From CAYNRE01 sp964399535 (GTDB taxonomy: Bacteria > Planctomycetota > Planctomycetia > Pirellulales > CAYNRE01), in contig CAYNRE010000032.1 of NCBI GenBank assembly GCA_964399535.1, positions 1-64,000 of the forward strand: a stretch of 64,000 nucleotides of DNA, read 5' to 3'. Below are positions 1-9,708 of the stretch, in pieces (position 1 is the stretch's first letter; every line of letters begins with the position of its first letter). Position numbers and translations under genes: made by a program. The notes under the pieces were generated by a model. The model ran no database searches and was not told where the DNA came from. It worked only from the letters and a program-made list of their open reading frames with translations.

Positions 1-316
1 GCACCGTCAAACTCAGCCCAATCCACACGCTCCCAAAGATCGGCAAACTCGCTCCCGACCTTGGGAGAAATCACTGAATTCGCTCAAGTGACACCCACCC
101 CGCCAGGGGGATAACCGCCGCTCGCCGGGAAACCCTTGGGGCAATTCCGCCCTCCGGCGCCCCGGCGACCAGCAACGACGCGGCAACCAGAAAACCGGCG
201 AGTTACAGGGGCCCAAGCCGCCGTGTTCATCGCCCGGGCGCCGCGCCCGACGCGCGCCTCAGGCTCACGAAGCGATGGGCGGCGGCGCTATCCCGCCTCA
301 CTGCCACCCGGGCGTA

Positions 317-358
317 GGGTGTTCCCAGCTAGAAGCAGGGTGTTCCCAACTAGAAATG
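317..358. repeat. Two-copy 21-bp direct repeat
   Basis: Two adjacent copies of a 21-bp unit (317-337 and 338-358) share GGGTGTTCCCA-CTAGAA and differ at a few bases. It lies outside any credible gene. It could be a duplicated binding site or a chance slippage product. No function can be assigned. Confidence 0.7.
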
Positions 359-598
359 GCCGCCATCGGCGGGCCCTGGATCGCCAGCCCTGCCCACACC
401 AAGCTGCCACAAGAGCGCCGATTGATCGAACCGGGTGGCCCCCCCGCAGTGCTGAGGTCCGATCACAACGGTACGCAGATGCGTAAAACCGAGGGAGTCT
501 GCGTCGCCCAAACGGCTACCAGGGCTCGCCACGAAGGGGCCTGAATCACGGCCCTACTTTCTCGAATTCTTGGTGGCTTGTTCCGCAGTTCTGAATCG

Positions 599-626
599 TT
601 GACAGACTGGGGGCAAGTTCTAGGAT
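599..626 (+). promoter_or_regulatory. Possible sigma-70-like promoter
   Basis: TTGACA (599-604), a 16-bp spacer and TAGGAT (621-626, 4 of 6 to TATAAT). It points toward the TPR gene, whose start is about 450 bases away, so either the leader is long or this is a chance match. Confidence 0.3.
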
Positions 627-1080
627 GATCGTCCAGGGAGGGCGCTACGTGCGGGGTAAAATTGGGGTTACCAGCCCGCCCAATCGGCACGAGTTGCATT
701 TTGCCTACGACCGTACCCTGGTCTCTTTTCCGGGTGTCTTTAGGGGAGGGGAGCCTAGGGGGGAAGCCGTCTCGAATCGCCGCGGGCCAGTCGCGCCGCC
801 GAGAGGCGAGCGCTGTTCTATGTTTGGGTCAGGTAGCGCGACCCGCCGGCGTGTCGCGGTCGTCTTCAGGCACGTGGTGGGCGAGGGCTGCAGGAAACGT
901 TGATCGGCCGAATGGCCACCGGGCCCACGCGCGTGCGGGGCCTGGCGCCCGCCGTCTGGTGCCAAGTGAAAACCGATCGAAAACGGATCCCTGCCGCGGG
1001 GACCGATCACGAACCAATTCGAAGTCCGTTGCTTGCCCGTGCGGCGCGGACTTTCAGCTCCGTGAGGTGAGAAGGCTGCG

Positions 1081-4000
1081 ATGAAGCGATTGAATGTCAA
1101 GCTGCTCGTCATTCTCTGCGTGGCGGTGGTTTTCCTCGTGGTGGGCGTCTGGGCGCTGCACCGCTTCCAGACCGCCCGCAACTCGGGCATGTTCCTGGAC
1201 TTGGCCAAGCAGGCGATCGAGGAGAAAGACTACCTGCTGGCTGCCCAGAATTTTCACCGCTACCTGCACCATGACCCCGATAACCGCGAGGCCAACGAGG
1301 GCTTCGCGATGGCCTTGACCGACCACGCCGAGAGCCCCGGGTCGACGCAGCAAGACAAGGTCACCGCCTATTCGGCGCTCGAGCAGGTGCTGAGAAAGTT
1401 CGACGATCTGGTCGAGGTGCGCAAGCGGCTGGCCGAGTTCGCCGTCAAGATCAACCGGGCCGACGTGGCCGTTGCGCAGTACGAAGAGCTGGTCAAGAAA
1501 GAGGCGACCGACACCGCCGACAACCGGGTGTTGCTGGGCAAGGCCTATGAGCTGACCGAAGATTTGGAAAAGGCCGGCTCCACCTACGATTCGCTGATCG
1601 AGAAGCACCCCGCCGACATTCGCGGTTACGTGCTGAAAGCCCGGCTGCTGAGGGCCAAGCTGAACAAGCCTGAAGAGGCCGATGCCTTGATCGATCAAAT
1701 GGTCGAGGCCAATCAAGACCTGCCGCGGGCCTATCTGGAACGGGCACGCTACCTGAACGAGATCAAGTTCCGCGATGCCGCGGCGGAAGATCTGGCCAAG
1801 GCGCTGGAATTGGCGCCCAACGACCTGGACGTGCTCACGTTCGCGGTCGAGTTCGCCAACAGCGGCCGGGATTTCGCCACGGCCCGCACGCACCTGACGC
1901 ATGCGATTGAACAGTTTCCGGATAACGCCGACCTGGTCCGCAGGATGGCTCATATCGACTGGTTCGAGGGCAAACGCGAAGACGCGGTGGCCAAACTCAA
2001 GGAAGCCTGGAAAAAGGACCCCGAGTCGAGGGAGCTCCTGGTACAGCTCTGCGATTTCCAGATCGACTCGGGCGACATCGCGGGGGCCCGGGCCACGTTC
2101 GAAGAATTGCAGAAGCTGCCGGGAATCAACAACGACTTCTTGGAGCTGCCGCTGTCGCGGATTTTGCTCGCCGAAGGAAAGTTTAACGAAGCCGCTCAGC
2201 GGCTGGAGCGGATTCGTCCGCTGATGGCGCGCAACGCCTACTACGCGGTGCAAATCGACCTGCTCCTGGCCGAGTGCTACCGATCCATGGGGCAGCCCGA
2301 CAAGCAAATGGGCTGCTACGAACGGGCCCTGCTGGCCGATCCGCTGAGTGTGCCCGCTCGGCGCGGGAGGGCGGTGTTGCTGATGGCTTCGGGGCGCGAG
2401 GAGGAGTCGCTGGCCGAGTGGAAACAGTTGACGGCGACCCTGCCCGAGGCCCGCGCCATCGTGCTGAAACTGGAGATGAACCGGCGGCGCGCGCTGCCGG
2501 CCGACCAGCAAGATTTCGGCGACATCGAGAAGCTGTTGGCCGAATGGAAGGGGGACGACAAGGGCTCGAGCAATACCATGGTGGGCCTGCTCGAAGCCGA
2601 CGTGCTGGCCTCGCAGGGCAAGTTCGCCGAGGCCCGGGCGGCCGCCGAATCGGCGCGCAAGGCCAATCCGCAGCAGCCGCAACCCTGGATGTACCTGGTA
2701 TCGCTCCTGCTCCGCGAGCACCCCGACGATTTTGCCGGCGCCCTGGCCCTGATTGACGACGCCGAGAAGGAGATTCCCAACTCGATCGAGTTGCAGATGC
2801 TGCGGATCGACGTGCTGACCCGGCAAGGGGGAGAGCCAGCCCTGGCCGCGCTGGCCGCCCAAGAAGCCGCCGCGGGCAAGCTCGAGGAAAAGGCCCAGTT
2901 GGCCGTTTGGCAAAAGCTGGGGGGCGCCTATTACAAGCTGGGCGATCGCAAGACCGCCTCAAAGCTTTGGAACCAGGTGATCGACCGCGATCCGCGCAAT
3001 GCCCCCCTGTTGCTGGCCCTGTTCGCGCTGTCGCAAGAGTCCGACGACGAGGCCGGCATGCAAGCGGCCATCGACCGGATCGCCCAGATTCTGGGAGAAA
3101 ACTCGGCCGAGTTCGATTACACCCAGGCCGCCCGGATCGCCTCGCGAATTCGATCCAAGAAGAACGAGCCGGGCTCGATGGACGATGCCCGCCGGATTCT
3201 TGGCCAGGCGCTGGAGAAGCGACCCCGCTGGTCGGCCCTGCGGACCTTGGCCGGCGACATCGAGGCCCTGGACGGCAACTCCGAGGCCGCCATCGATCAG
3301 TACCAGCAGGCCGTTGATTTGGGAGACCAAAGCCCCGGGGTGTTGCGGCGGCTGATTCAACTACTCGCCGGAAGCGGCCGCTGGGAAGAGGCGAACGAGC
3401 GGCTGACCCGGCTCGAGCAATTCGACGCGCTAACCCCCGAAATGCAAAAGGTGCGGATCATCGTTCGTCAGCAACTCGGCCAGGTCAACCTCGAGGAAGC
3501 CTCGGCTGCGCTGGCCGGTTCCAGCTCGCCCCAGGATCTGATCTGGCTGGGGCAGCTCTACCAGCGCGAGAAGAAACACGCCGAGGCCGAAACCACGCTC
3601 CGCCAGGCCGTGACGCTGGACGAAACCAACCCCTCGGCCTGGATCGCGCTGGTCAGCGTTCTGGCCGCCGCCGGCAAAATGGAAGACGCCGAAACGGCGA
3701 TTCAACAAGGCCAGGCCAAAGTGGCCGCCAAAGACACTTCGCTGATGAGCGCCAGGGCCTACGAACTGATGGGCAACCCGACCAAGGCCCTGGCCGCCTA
3801 CCAAGAGGCCCTGGCCGCCTCGCCCGCCGACTTGACGCTGCTGCGGCAACTGACGGAGTTCCTGCTCCGACAGGGCCGTACCGACGAGGCCACGCCTTCG
3901 CTGGAAAAGATGATTGCGCTGGCCGCCGAGGCCTCGGCCAAAGACCAGATCCACATCGTCTGGGCTCGCCGGCAACTGGCCCGCGTGCTTTCCATCAGCG

Positions 4001-5304
4001 GCGGCTACAACCAACTGGTGCAGGCCCTGGAGCTGATTCAGGCCAACGCCCAGGGAGACAGCCTCTCTCTGGAAGACCAGATGCTCAAGGCGGCCCTCTT
4101 GGCGCGGGCACCCGACCGGAAATCGCGCGACGAGGCCGTGGCGATTTACGAATCGGCCGCGCCGGGCACATTGCGGCCGGTCGACCGGTTCCAGTTGGCC
4201 AAACTGTATGAACAACTGGGGCGATGGGATCGCTCTCGCGAGGAAATGCTGGCCCTGATGGCCGCCGAACCCAACAACATGTCGTACCAGGGGTGGTTCG
4301 TGCAAATGCTGCTGAAGCACGACGAGCTGGGCGAAGCCCTCCCCCGTATTGAAAAGCTCGAACAGGAAACGGCTCAATCGCTGGTGACCATCGAGCTACG
4401 AGCCCGGGCCATGATTCGCCAGGGCCAGATCGAACAGGCCGTTTCCTTGTTGCGGCGAGCGGTACCCAACCCCCTGCCGCCACAGCAGCGCAATTTGCTC
4501 TCGGCCATGGGGGCCCTGATGGTGGAAATGGCCCAACAGGCCGAACCGGGCGATCAACCGCGGCTTTACCAGGCGGCTGAACAGTTTTACCGCGATTTCG
4601 TCGCGGCCACGCCCGACTCGAACTGGGTTCTGGCCGCTTACCTGGCCCAGCACGGCAACGTGAACGAAGCCCTGTCCATGTGCGAGGAGCTGCTCGGCAC
4701 CCAGCCGCAAACGGCCGTCGATGTCGCCATGACGGCCCTGCGCTCGCAGCGGGCCTCGATCGAGGCTCAACAGTTCGAAAAGGTTTCCCATTGGATCGAC
4801 CAACTAGGAGACCGGGTCACTCCGCTCCGCCGGCTGTTTCTACAGGCCGACCTGGCCGAAACGCGCGGCCAATACGGTGAGGCCGAGAAGCTCTACCGCC
4901 AAATCCTGGAACAGCCCAACCTGGCCGAGGCCGAGTCGATTACCGCACTGAACAATCTGGCTTTCCTGGTCGCGGCAGGGGGCGGGGCCGGCCAGGAAGC
5001 CCTGGAAATGATTCAGCGGGCCATCGACCTGGGGGGCCCCATGTCGGAACTGCTCGATACCCGGGCCATGGCCTACCTCTCGGTGGGCGACAGCCAACGG
5101 GCGATCGAAGACCTGCAGGAAGCGATCGCCATGGCACCCAATGGCCTGAAGTATTTCCACCTGGCGCTGGCCCATCAGAAGGCCAACGACCAAGAGGCGG
5201 CTACGAAGGCCTACCAGGAATCGAAGCGGCTGGGCCTTTCGGACGGCGAAATTCCGCCGATCGAGCAGTCTAGCTACCGCCGTTTGATCGAATCGCTGAA
5301 CTAA
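1081..5304 (+). CDS. Membrane-anchored giant TPR protein
   Basis: A 1407-residue protein built almost entirely of degenerate tetratricopeptide repeats, which are helical hairpins that usually scaffold protein-protein contacts. Residues 7-27 form one hydrophobic segment after MKRLNVK, so it is probably tethered in the membrane with the repeats on the outer side. Repeats such as AEARAAAESARKANPQQPQP and the C-terminal ALNNLAFLVAAGG / ELLDTRAMAYLSVGDSQRA show the usual W/L-G-Y-A-F-A-P spacing. The ATG at 1081 is preceded by GAGAAGG at good spacing. PEP-CTERM systems often include a large TPR protein (PrsT), but this one is longer and no exosortase gene is nearby, so that link is inference only. 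Family assignment beyond TPR is uncertain. Nothing looks broken. Confidence 0.9.
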   Translation: MKRLNVKLLVILCVAVVFLVVGVWALHRFQTARNSGMFLDLAKQAIEEKDYLLAAQNFHRYLHHDPDNREANEGFAMALTDHAESPGSTQQDKVTAYSALEQVLRKFDDLVEVRKRLAEFAVKINRADVAVAQYEELVKKEATDTADNRVLLGKAYELTEDLEKAGSTYDSLIEKHPADIRGYVLKARLLRAKLNKPEEADALIDQMVEANQDLPRAYLERARYLNEIKFRDAAAEDLAKALELAPNDLDVLTFAVEFANSGRDFATARTHLTHAIEQFPDNADLVRRMAHIDWFEGKREDAVAKLKEAWKKDPESRELLVQLCDFQIDSGDIAGARATFEELQKLPGINNDFLELPLSRILLAEGKFNEAAQRLERIRPLMARNAYYAVQIDLLLAECYRSMGQPDKQMGCYERALLADPLSVPARRGRAVLLMASGREEESLAEWKQLTATLPEARAIVLKLEMNRRRALPADQQDFGDIEKLLAEWKGDDKGSSNTMVGLLEADVLASQGKFAEARAAAESARKANPQQPQPWMYLVSLLLREHPDDFAGALALIDDAEKEIPNSIELQMLRIDVLTRQGGEPALAALAAQEAAAGKLEEKAQLAVWQKLGGAYYKLGDRKTASKLWNQVIDRDPRNAPLLLALFALSQESDDEAGMQAAIDRIAQILGENSAEFDYTQAARIASRIRSKKNEPGSMDDARRILGQALEKRPRWSALRTLAGDIEALDGNSEAAIDQYQQAVDLGDQSPGVLRRLIQLLAGSGRWEEANERLTRLEQFDALTPEMQKVRIIVRQQLGQVNLEEASAALAGSSSPQDLIWLGQLYQREKKHAEAETTLRQAVTLDETNPSAWIALVSVLAAAGKMEDAETAIQQGQAKVAAKDTSLMSARAYELMGNPTKALAAYQEALAASPADLTLLRQLTEFLLRQGRTDEATPSLEKMIALAAEASAKDQIHIVWARRQLARVLSISGGYNQLVQALELIQANAQGDSLSLEDQMLKAALLARAPDRKSRDEAVAIYESAAPGTLRPVDRFQLAKLYEQLGRWDRSREEMLALMAAEPNNMSYQGWFVQMLLKHDELGEALPRIEKLEQETAQSLVTIELRARAMIRQGQIEQAVSLLRRAVPNPLPPQQRNLLSAMGALMVEMAQQAEPGDQPRLYQAAEQFYRDFVAATPDSNWVLAAYLAQHGNVNEALSMCEELLGTQPQTAVDVAMTALRSQRASIEAQQFEKVSHWIDQLGDRVTPLRRLFLQADLAETRGQYGEAEKLYRQILEQPNLAEAESITALNNLAFLVAAGGGAGQEALEMIQRAIDLGGPMSELLDTRAMAYLSVGDSQRAIEDLQEAIAMAPNGLKYFHLALAHQKANDQEAATKAYQESKRLGLSDGEIPPIEQSSYRRLIESLN

Positions 5305-5668
5305 GCGGTTCGGCCCCGCCTTCGATGGTTTCCTGGCGCACCGCCCTCGGGCGGACGCCGGGCAGCCCCCCTTACGATCGTTACCATGCCTACGGCCGCG
5401 CAAGCCTTCGCACCAGGCGCGCGAAAAGCCAGGCCTCGGCGGGCGATTGCCGCTTGCCGCCTTGGGCCTGGGCAAGCAAGCTCGAGGGAAGAACCCGGGC
5501 CGCCCCTCGATCGGCTCGCCGTTCACCCCGGAGAGCCCACCATCCTGGTCTCGGTTCTTCCACGCCACTTCGCCTTTTGTCTCCTCCCCGCCGGGCAACG
5601 GTCGTCTCCCTGAACGAGGCAGTGTCCTCGGCGATCGCTGGCCGCAACCCTATCCGGAAGCTCCGCTC
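5305..5668. other. Intergenic stretch, no gene seen
   Basis: This 364-bp gap lies between the TPR gene and the PEP-CTERM gene. The frame of the next gene stays open upstream to about 5447, but those residues are basic and proline-rich and precede a clear signal peptide, so they are not counted as coding. No terminator with a T-run was seen. Confidence 0.5.
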
Positions 5669-6577
5669 ATGAAGCGCCTCGTTTGGGCGTGCGCCTGCTT
5701 GATTTCCATCGTTCTACCGAGCTGGGCGCAAGCCGGTTCGATCGTCGTCGGCGGTTTCGACGCCAGCCGGGTTTATCGTCCCTTTTCGGGCACGAGCTAT
5801 TCGACCGTCCGTGCGCGGATGGCCGACCCCGCCCTGTTCGGTCCCGGCGGAATTACCGACGAGGCGGTGAGCTACGCCCCCGATGTCACGACCGTCACCG
5901 CCGAATACCTGGCCGGGGTGTCGCTGTTTGTCATGACCGAGGTGATGGGGAACCTCGGCGGGTCGGAAGCCGAAGCCTTGGCCGACTTCGTTCGCGACGG
6001 CGGCTGCCTGGCGATCATCACCGACACGCTCCACGCCTCGATGCCCTACGGTTTCGATGGCTCGTTCGCCGGCAACGCCGTGCTCGGCCTGCTCGGCGGA
6101 GGTTCGATTTCGTCGATCGACACCGTAGGCACCGCGGGGTTGCTGGGGGACCAGACCGCCACGGCCGGCATGCTGCTCGACTATGCCGACAGCCAGATCA
6201 TGCACGGCCCCTTCGGCCAACTCGCGGCCGGCACCGCGTTTGGCGCCTCGTGGCACAACATGCTCTCGGCCGGCCCCAACAGCCACCTGATTGGCATGCG
6301 GGCGGGCAGCGGCGTGCTGATGGAAATCTCCGGCGGTGTTCTGGGCCCCGGCTCGGGCAAGGTGCTGGTGACCGGCGACATCCTCTTTTCGAACTCGTTC
6401 ATCCCCACCGGCAACCCCTCGCTTCAGAACGAAAACAACGCCTTGCTTTGGCTCAATTTCGTGGCCGATTGCGGATGCACCTGCAAGGTGCCCGAGCCGG
6501 CGACCGGGAGCCTGGCACTGGCGGGGCTGGCCGCCCTGGCCTGCCTGCGACGGCGGGCCGGGCAACGCCGGAATTAA
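5669..6577 (+). CDS. PEP-CTERM sorted exported protein
   Basis: A 302-residue exported protein. The start at 5669 gives an immediate signal peptide (MKRLVWACACLISIVLPSWA, then QAGS), and an upstream extension would bury it. The C-terminus is a full PEP-CTERM signal: VPEPATGSLALAGLAALACL followed by RRRAGQRR, the tag cut and anchored by an exosortase/archaeosortase system. The body (ITDEAVSYAPDVTTVTAEYL; ADFVRDGGCLAIITD; VLVTGDILFSNSF; NNALLWLNFVAD) alternates strands and helices in a way that resembles the glutamine-amidotransferase-like (ThuA/DUF4350-type) fold of other surface proteins, but no catalytic Cys-His pair is obvious, so the fold call is a guess. A strong hairpin terminator follows at 6628-6659, between this gene and the convergent protease gene. 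Confidence 0.85.
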   Translation: MKRLVWACACLISIVLPSWAQAGSIVVGGFDASRVYRPFSGTSYSTVRARMADPALFGPGGITDEAVSYAPDVTTVTAEYLAGVSLFVMTEVMGNLGGSEAEALADFVRDGGCLAIITDTLHASMPYGFDGSFAGNAVLGLLGGGSISSIDTVGTAGLLGDQTATAGMLLDYADSQIMHGPFGQLAAGTAFGASWHNMLSAGPNSHLIGMRAGSGVLMEISGGVLGPGSGKVLVTGDILFSNSFIPTGNPSLQNENNALLWLNFVADCGCTCKVPEPATGSLALAGLAALACLRRRAGQRRN

Positions 6578-6627
6578 TTGATCGAACCCCGGCAGCGGCC
6601 TGGGCCTGATCGAACCTAGAAACGCCA

Positions 6628-6659
6628 AGGGCCGTTCACCACGCTGAGTGAACGGCCCT
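6628..6659. terminator. Bidirectional hairpin terminator
   Basis: A perfect 12-bp stem, AGGGCCGTTCAC (6628-6639) with GTGAACGGCCCT (6648-6659), closes an 8-base loop. The plus strand continues CGTTGTTT, and on the minus strand the stem is followed by a GGCGTTTCT stretch. Its position between two convergent genes fits a shared terminator. The T-runs are short, so efficiency is uncertain. Confidence 0.75.
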
Positions 6660-6711
6660 CGTTGTTTGGGCACGTCCGGAAACGGATCCCGTCGGATCGA
6701 CTCGGCGGCCG

Positions 6712-9036
6712 CTAGTCGGTAAACGAGTAGGTATAGGTTTCCGGCTTGGCCGAGAGATACCCCTGGTCGTCGCAGAGAATCACGTCGACGTCGCGGTCGC
6801 GATACCAACCCGAGGCCCCGTCCGTGCTCTCGGCCCAGATTCGCATGGTTTTGGCCAGAATCTTGAAGCCGTTGTGCTGCACGTACGATTCCTCGCCCGG
6901 GGCGAACGAAAACTGTACCGACTGCCCTCGGCCGGGGCCGGCCGGGTACCAGCGCCAATCGCCGTTGACGGTCTTGGTGTAGTAGACCACGTAGACCGTG
7001 ATCGCCTTGGCCGAGGAATTCTTGATGTACAGGTACCGGCGTTCTTGCTGCTTGGGAGGCTCGGCCGAGAAGGTGGGGTCGATCGCCGACGCCGCGTCGT
7101 AATCGGCCTTGGCCCGGGCCATGTCCCCCTTCTTGGCGTAAGCGTTGCCCCGGTTGCTGTAGTACGTGGCGCTCTTGGGATTGAGCTTGATCGCGTTGGA
7201 GTAATCGGCGATCGCGTCATCCCACTGCGAGCCCTCGAAGAAGAGATTCCCGCGGAAGTTGTAATACGAGGCCACGTTGGGATTGAGCGAAATGGCCTTA
7301 TTGTAATCGGCCATCGCCTGTTCCGGATTCTTCAGGTTGTAGTGGTACAAGTAGCCGCGGTCGTGATAGGCCTCGGCGTAGTTGGGGTTGGCCTGAATGG
7401 CCGCGGTGTAGTCGGCCAGGGCCAGTTCGTACTCTTTCTTCGACCAGTGGGCCTCGCCGCGATTTTCATAGGCCGCCGCGTACGTGGGGACCAACTCAAT
7501 CGCCTGGGTCAGGTCTAAGATGGCCTGGTCCGGGTTCCCCAGATGGTTCTGATACACGTAGCCCCGGTTGTAGTAGCCCAGAGCGAAGCGGGGGTTGGCC
7601 TCGATCGCGCGTGAGTAGTCGCTGACCGCGTCCTGGTAGTACTGGGCGTAGTAGTAGCAATCGCCTCGATTGTTGTAGTAGTCAGGGTCGTTCGGGCGCA
7701 GTTCGATGGCCCGAGAATAATCGGCCACGGCCTTGTCGAAGTCACCTTTTTTCTGGTAGCCGTAGGCCCGGTTGTTGTAGGCCGTGGCGTTGGTCGGGTC
7801 GAAGCGAATGCTCTTGGTGCAGTCGGCGATTGCTTCGTCGTACTTGCCCATTTCGTTGTGCAGGTAGCCGCGCCCGTGGAAGGCGTCGGCCAATTGCGGA
7901 TTGAGCGCGATGGCTTCATCGAAATCGCCCAGGGCGCTGTCGAAATCGCGCTTATCGGTAAAAGCCCAGCCCCGGTTCGAGTAGGCCTCGGCCAGCTTCG
8001 GGTCGAGCTTGACCGCCTCGGTCAAATCGGAAATGGCCCGATCGAGTCGCCGGGTCTTGCGGTACCGCTCGCCGCGCCGGGCATATTGCTCGGCCGTGGT
8101 CGGGTCCAGAAGGTCGATCATCTCATCGCGATAGGCCATGACCTCGCTGACGTCGATGAACAACGTCATCAACTGGGCATCGGGGTCGCCCGCCGACACC
8201 ACCGCCACCAACTCGCCGCGGTCGTTCACCACCGGACCGCCGCTGTCGCCGCGATTGGTGGGAGATTGGGTCTCGACCACCTGGGCATCGACCAGTTGGT
8301 CGCCGCTGAGGCGGTAGGCCCGGTGATACACGGCCCGCACGGTGCCCGTGGTATACACCCAAAGGGCATCGCTCGAGCCGGGGTTGCCCACCGAAAAGAC
8401 CATTTCGCCCGGGCTCGTGCCCTGTTCGCAGAGCTTGAGCGCCTCAATGCCCTCGGGAATCGATTCGAGTTGAATGATGGCCAGGTCGCGGGTCCGGTCC
8501 GAGTCGAAGACCTTGCCGGCGATCGACCGTTCATCGCGCAGGTAGTGCTTCTGGTCGGCAATCAACTTGCCGTCTTTGTACGCTGGGAAATACACCTCGC
8601 AGCGGTCGGACGTACCTACTACGTGGTGATTGGTTACAATCAGGCGTTTTTCCAGGTCGAGCACCCAGCCGGTACCCAGCGAGGCCGAATCCTCGTAGGG
8701 CACGACAATGAACGCGGTCGACTTGAGCGTCTTCTGGTAGATCTCTTTGTTGGTAATGGGCTGCGGCACCACCGGGGGAACACTGGCGGCCGGCGGCGGC
8801 ACCACGCTAGGAGCCGGCGGCGCCGCGTCTTTGCCGCCCCCTTTGTCCCCCACGTCTGCCTTCGGCGGCGTATCGCCCGGCGGCGCCTCGCTGGTCGGAG
8901 GGGTATCGCCCGTGGGGGGTTGGGTCGGCGGATCCTGGGCTCGGGCAAGCTGTGCCAGGCCCAGCACACCCACCAGGTAGCAGGCGACCAGGACGGTGGA
9001 GAGAGACTTGCCCGCAAGACGAGGGCCAAAATTCAT
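6712..9036 (-). CDS. Exported trypsin-like serine protease with ten TPRs
   Basis: A 774-residue protein. The ATG at 9036 is chosen because AGGAA precedes it and a signal peptide follows (hydrophobic 13-30, ending ARAQ). Residues 35-100 form a Pro/Gly/Ala-rich linker. Residues 110-290 are a chymotrypsin/DegP-type fold with the full triad: His138 (TNHHVVG), Asp184 (RTRDLAIIQL) and Ser265 (GDSGGP). Residues about 325-650 contain ten consecutive TPRs of the AYYNRGxxYxxxGxxxxAIxDYxxAIxLNP type. The last 120 residues form a beta-rich domain (YLYIKNSSAKAITVYVVYYT...) not recognised here. No PDZ domain is seen, unlike DegP. It probably works in the periplasm or at the surface, with the TPRs as a substrate or partner scaffold. 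A good promoter candidate lies at 9327-9355. Confidence 0.92.
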   Translation of the reverse strand: MNFGPRLAGKSLSTVLVACYLVGVLGLAQLARAQDPPTQPPTGDTPPTSEAPPGDTPPKADVGDKGGGKDAAPPAPSVVPPPAASVPPVVPQPITNKEIYQKTLKSTAFIVVPYEDSASLGTGWVLDLEKRLIVTNHHVVGTSDRCEVYFPAYKDGKLIADQKHYLRDERSIAGKVFDSDRTRDLAIIQLESIPEGIEALKLCEQGTSPGEMVFSVGNPGSSDALWVYTTGTVRAVYHRAYRLSGDQLVDAQVVETQSPTNRGDSGGPVVNDRGELVAVVSAGDPDAQLMTLFIDVSEVMAYRDEMIDLLDPTTAEQYARRGERYRKTRRLDRAISDLTEAVKLDPKLAEAYSNRGWAFTDKRDFDSALGDFDEAIALNPQLADAFHGRGYLHNEMGKYDEAIADCTKSIRFDPTNATAYNNRAYGYQKKGDFDKAVADYSRAIELRPNDPDYYNNRGDCYYYAQYYQDAVSDYSRAIEANPRFALGYYNRGYVYQNHLGNPDQAILDLTQAIELVPTYAAAYENRGEAHWSKKEYELALADYTAAIQANPNYAEAYHDRGYLYHYNLKNPEQAMADYNKAISLNPNVASYYNFRGNLFFEGSQWDDAIADYSNAIKLNPKSATYYSNRGNAYAKKGDMARAKADYDAASAIDPTFSAEPPKQQERRYLYIKNSSAKAITVYVVYYTKTVNGDWRWYPAGPGRGQSVQFSFAPGEESYVQHNGFKILAKTMRIWAESTDGASGWYRDRDVDVILCDDQGYLSAKPETYTYSFTD

Positions 9037-9708
9037 GTCGGCGTTCCTGTCGACAGGGCCGTGCCAAAGGGCCGCGCCCTGACGGAAATGAGACTTTCGA
9101 CTCGGCGCCGGGCACCCGCCCCGGCAGCCGTTCGCTCTTCCCGCCGGACAGCCTCTCCGGCGCCACCGCAAAGCGGGGCGCGAGAAGACTGCCGCCCGGC
9201 CGGGGGCAGATCGCTAGGAACCTCGGGAAGAGGGGTACCGCCCGACCGGTGCCAAACCCGTTCGCCGCCGGCTCGCAAGAGGGCGGCCAGTCTGCCCCGG
9301 GCGGGCCGTAATTCCACTCCTGGGGGAGAATACCCCCAAAAAAAACGGCAGTCAAATTCCAACCGCTGCAAAGGACAGTTTCGGTCCACCTGGCACGATC
9401 AGAAAAAATCTACCGTCGGCCCGGGAATAATTCAATTTTTCCGCACCATCGCCCGGTCGGCTGCGTAGGCAAACATCGAGGGATCGGGCTGTACGAACCA
9501 GACGGTTCAAGCGGTCGGGAACCGGGGCAGAAATTGCCCGGCCGGCGAACTTTGCGCCGGCGGAAAAAAGCTAAGGTTCCTTCGGTGTCAGGCCGAGCGG
9601 CCGCCTCCCGTCGGAAGGTCGGGGGTGGTCAACCGGCTCTCTTCGGGCACCGCGTCAACGAATCATCGTGCGATTCACCGCTTGCTCGTTCGAGCCCGAG
9701 GTCCGTCC
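9037..9708. other. Divergent intergenic region with minus-strand promoter
   Basis: This 672-bp region separates the protease/TPR gene (minus) and the subtilase gene (plus). Open frames through it are low-complexity Arg/Pro/Gly shadows. It contains the promoter candidate at 9327-9355 and an AT-rich patch around 9405-9450 that may hold plus-strand signals. No RNA gene was recognised. Confidence 0.5.
9327..9355 (-). promoter_or_regulatory. Candidate promoter of the protease/TPR gene
   Basis: Read on the minus strand: TTGACT (complement of 9350-9355, 5 of 6 to consensus), a 17-bp spacer, then TATTCT (complement of 9327-9332, 4 of 6). The spacer consists of GCCG, eight T and five G, a homopolymer pair that could slip. 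The implied start near 9320 leaves a leader of about 285 bases before the ATG at 9036. Confidence 0.5.

Larger units (their letters stand above)
1..1080. other. Non-coding or unassigned left edge
   Basis: No reading frame here has recognisable domains. The short open frames on both strands are arginine/proline-rich, which is typical of GC-rich shadows. The first 114 bases are open in frame 1 and could be the tail of a gene to the left, but nothing in the 37 residues is recognisable. The stretch contains a 21-bp tandem duplication (317-358) and a promoter-like pair at 599-626, both listed separately. The rest looks like ordinary intergenic sequence before the TPR gene. Confidence 0.5.

Noticed and set aside
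1054..2913. A 619-codon minus-strand frame opposite the TPR gene
   Set aside because: It is a shadow created by the GC-rich codon bias of the TPR gene; composition is low-complexity Gly/Arg/Gln and it has no domain.
5714..6958. A 414-codon minus-strand frame over the PEP-CTERM gene
   Set aside because: Arg/Gly-rich shadow that spans a terminator and overlaps the end of a real gene.
7858..9468. A 536-codon plus-strand frame opposite the protease/TPR gene
   Set aside because: Antisense to a gene with an intact catalytic triad and TPRs; no motif of its own and it runs on into non-coding sequence.
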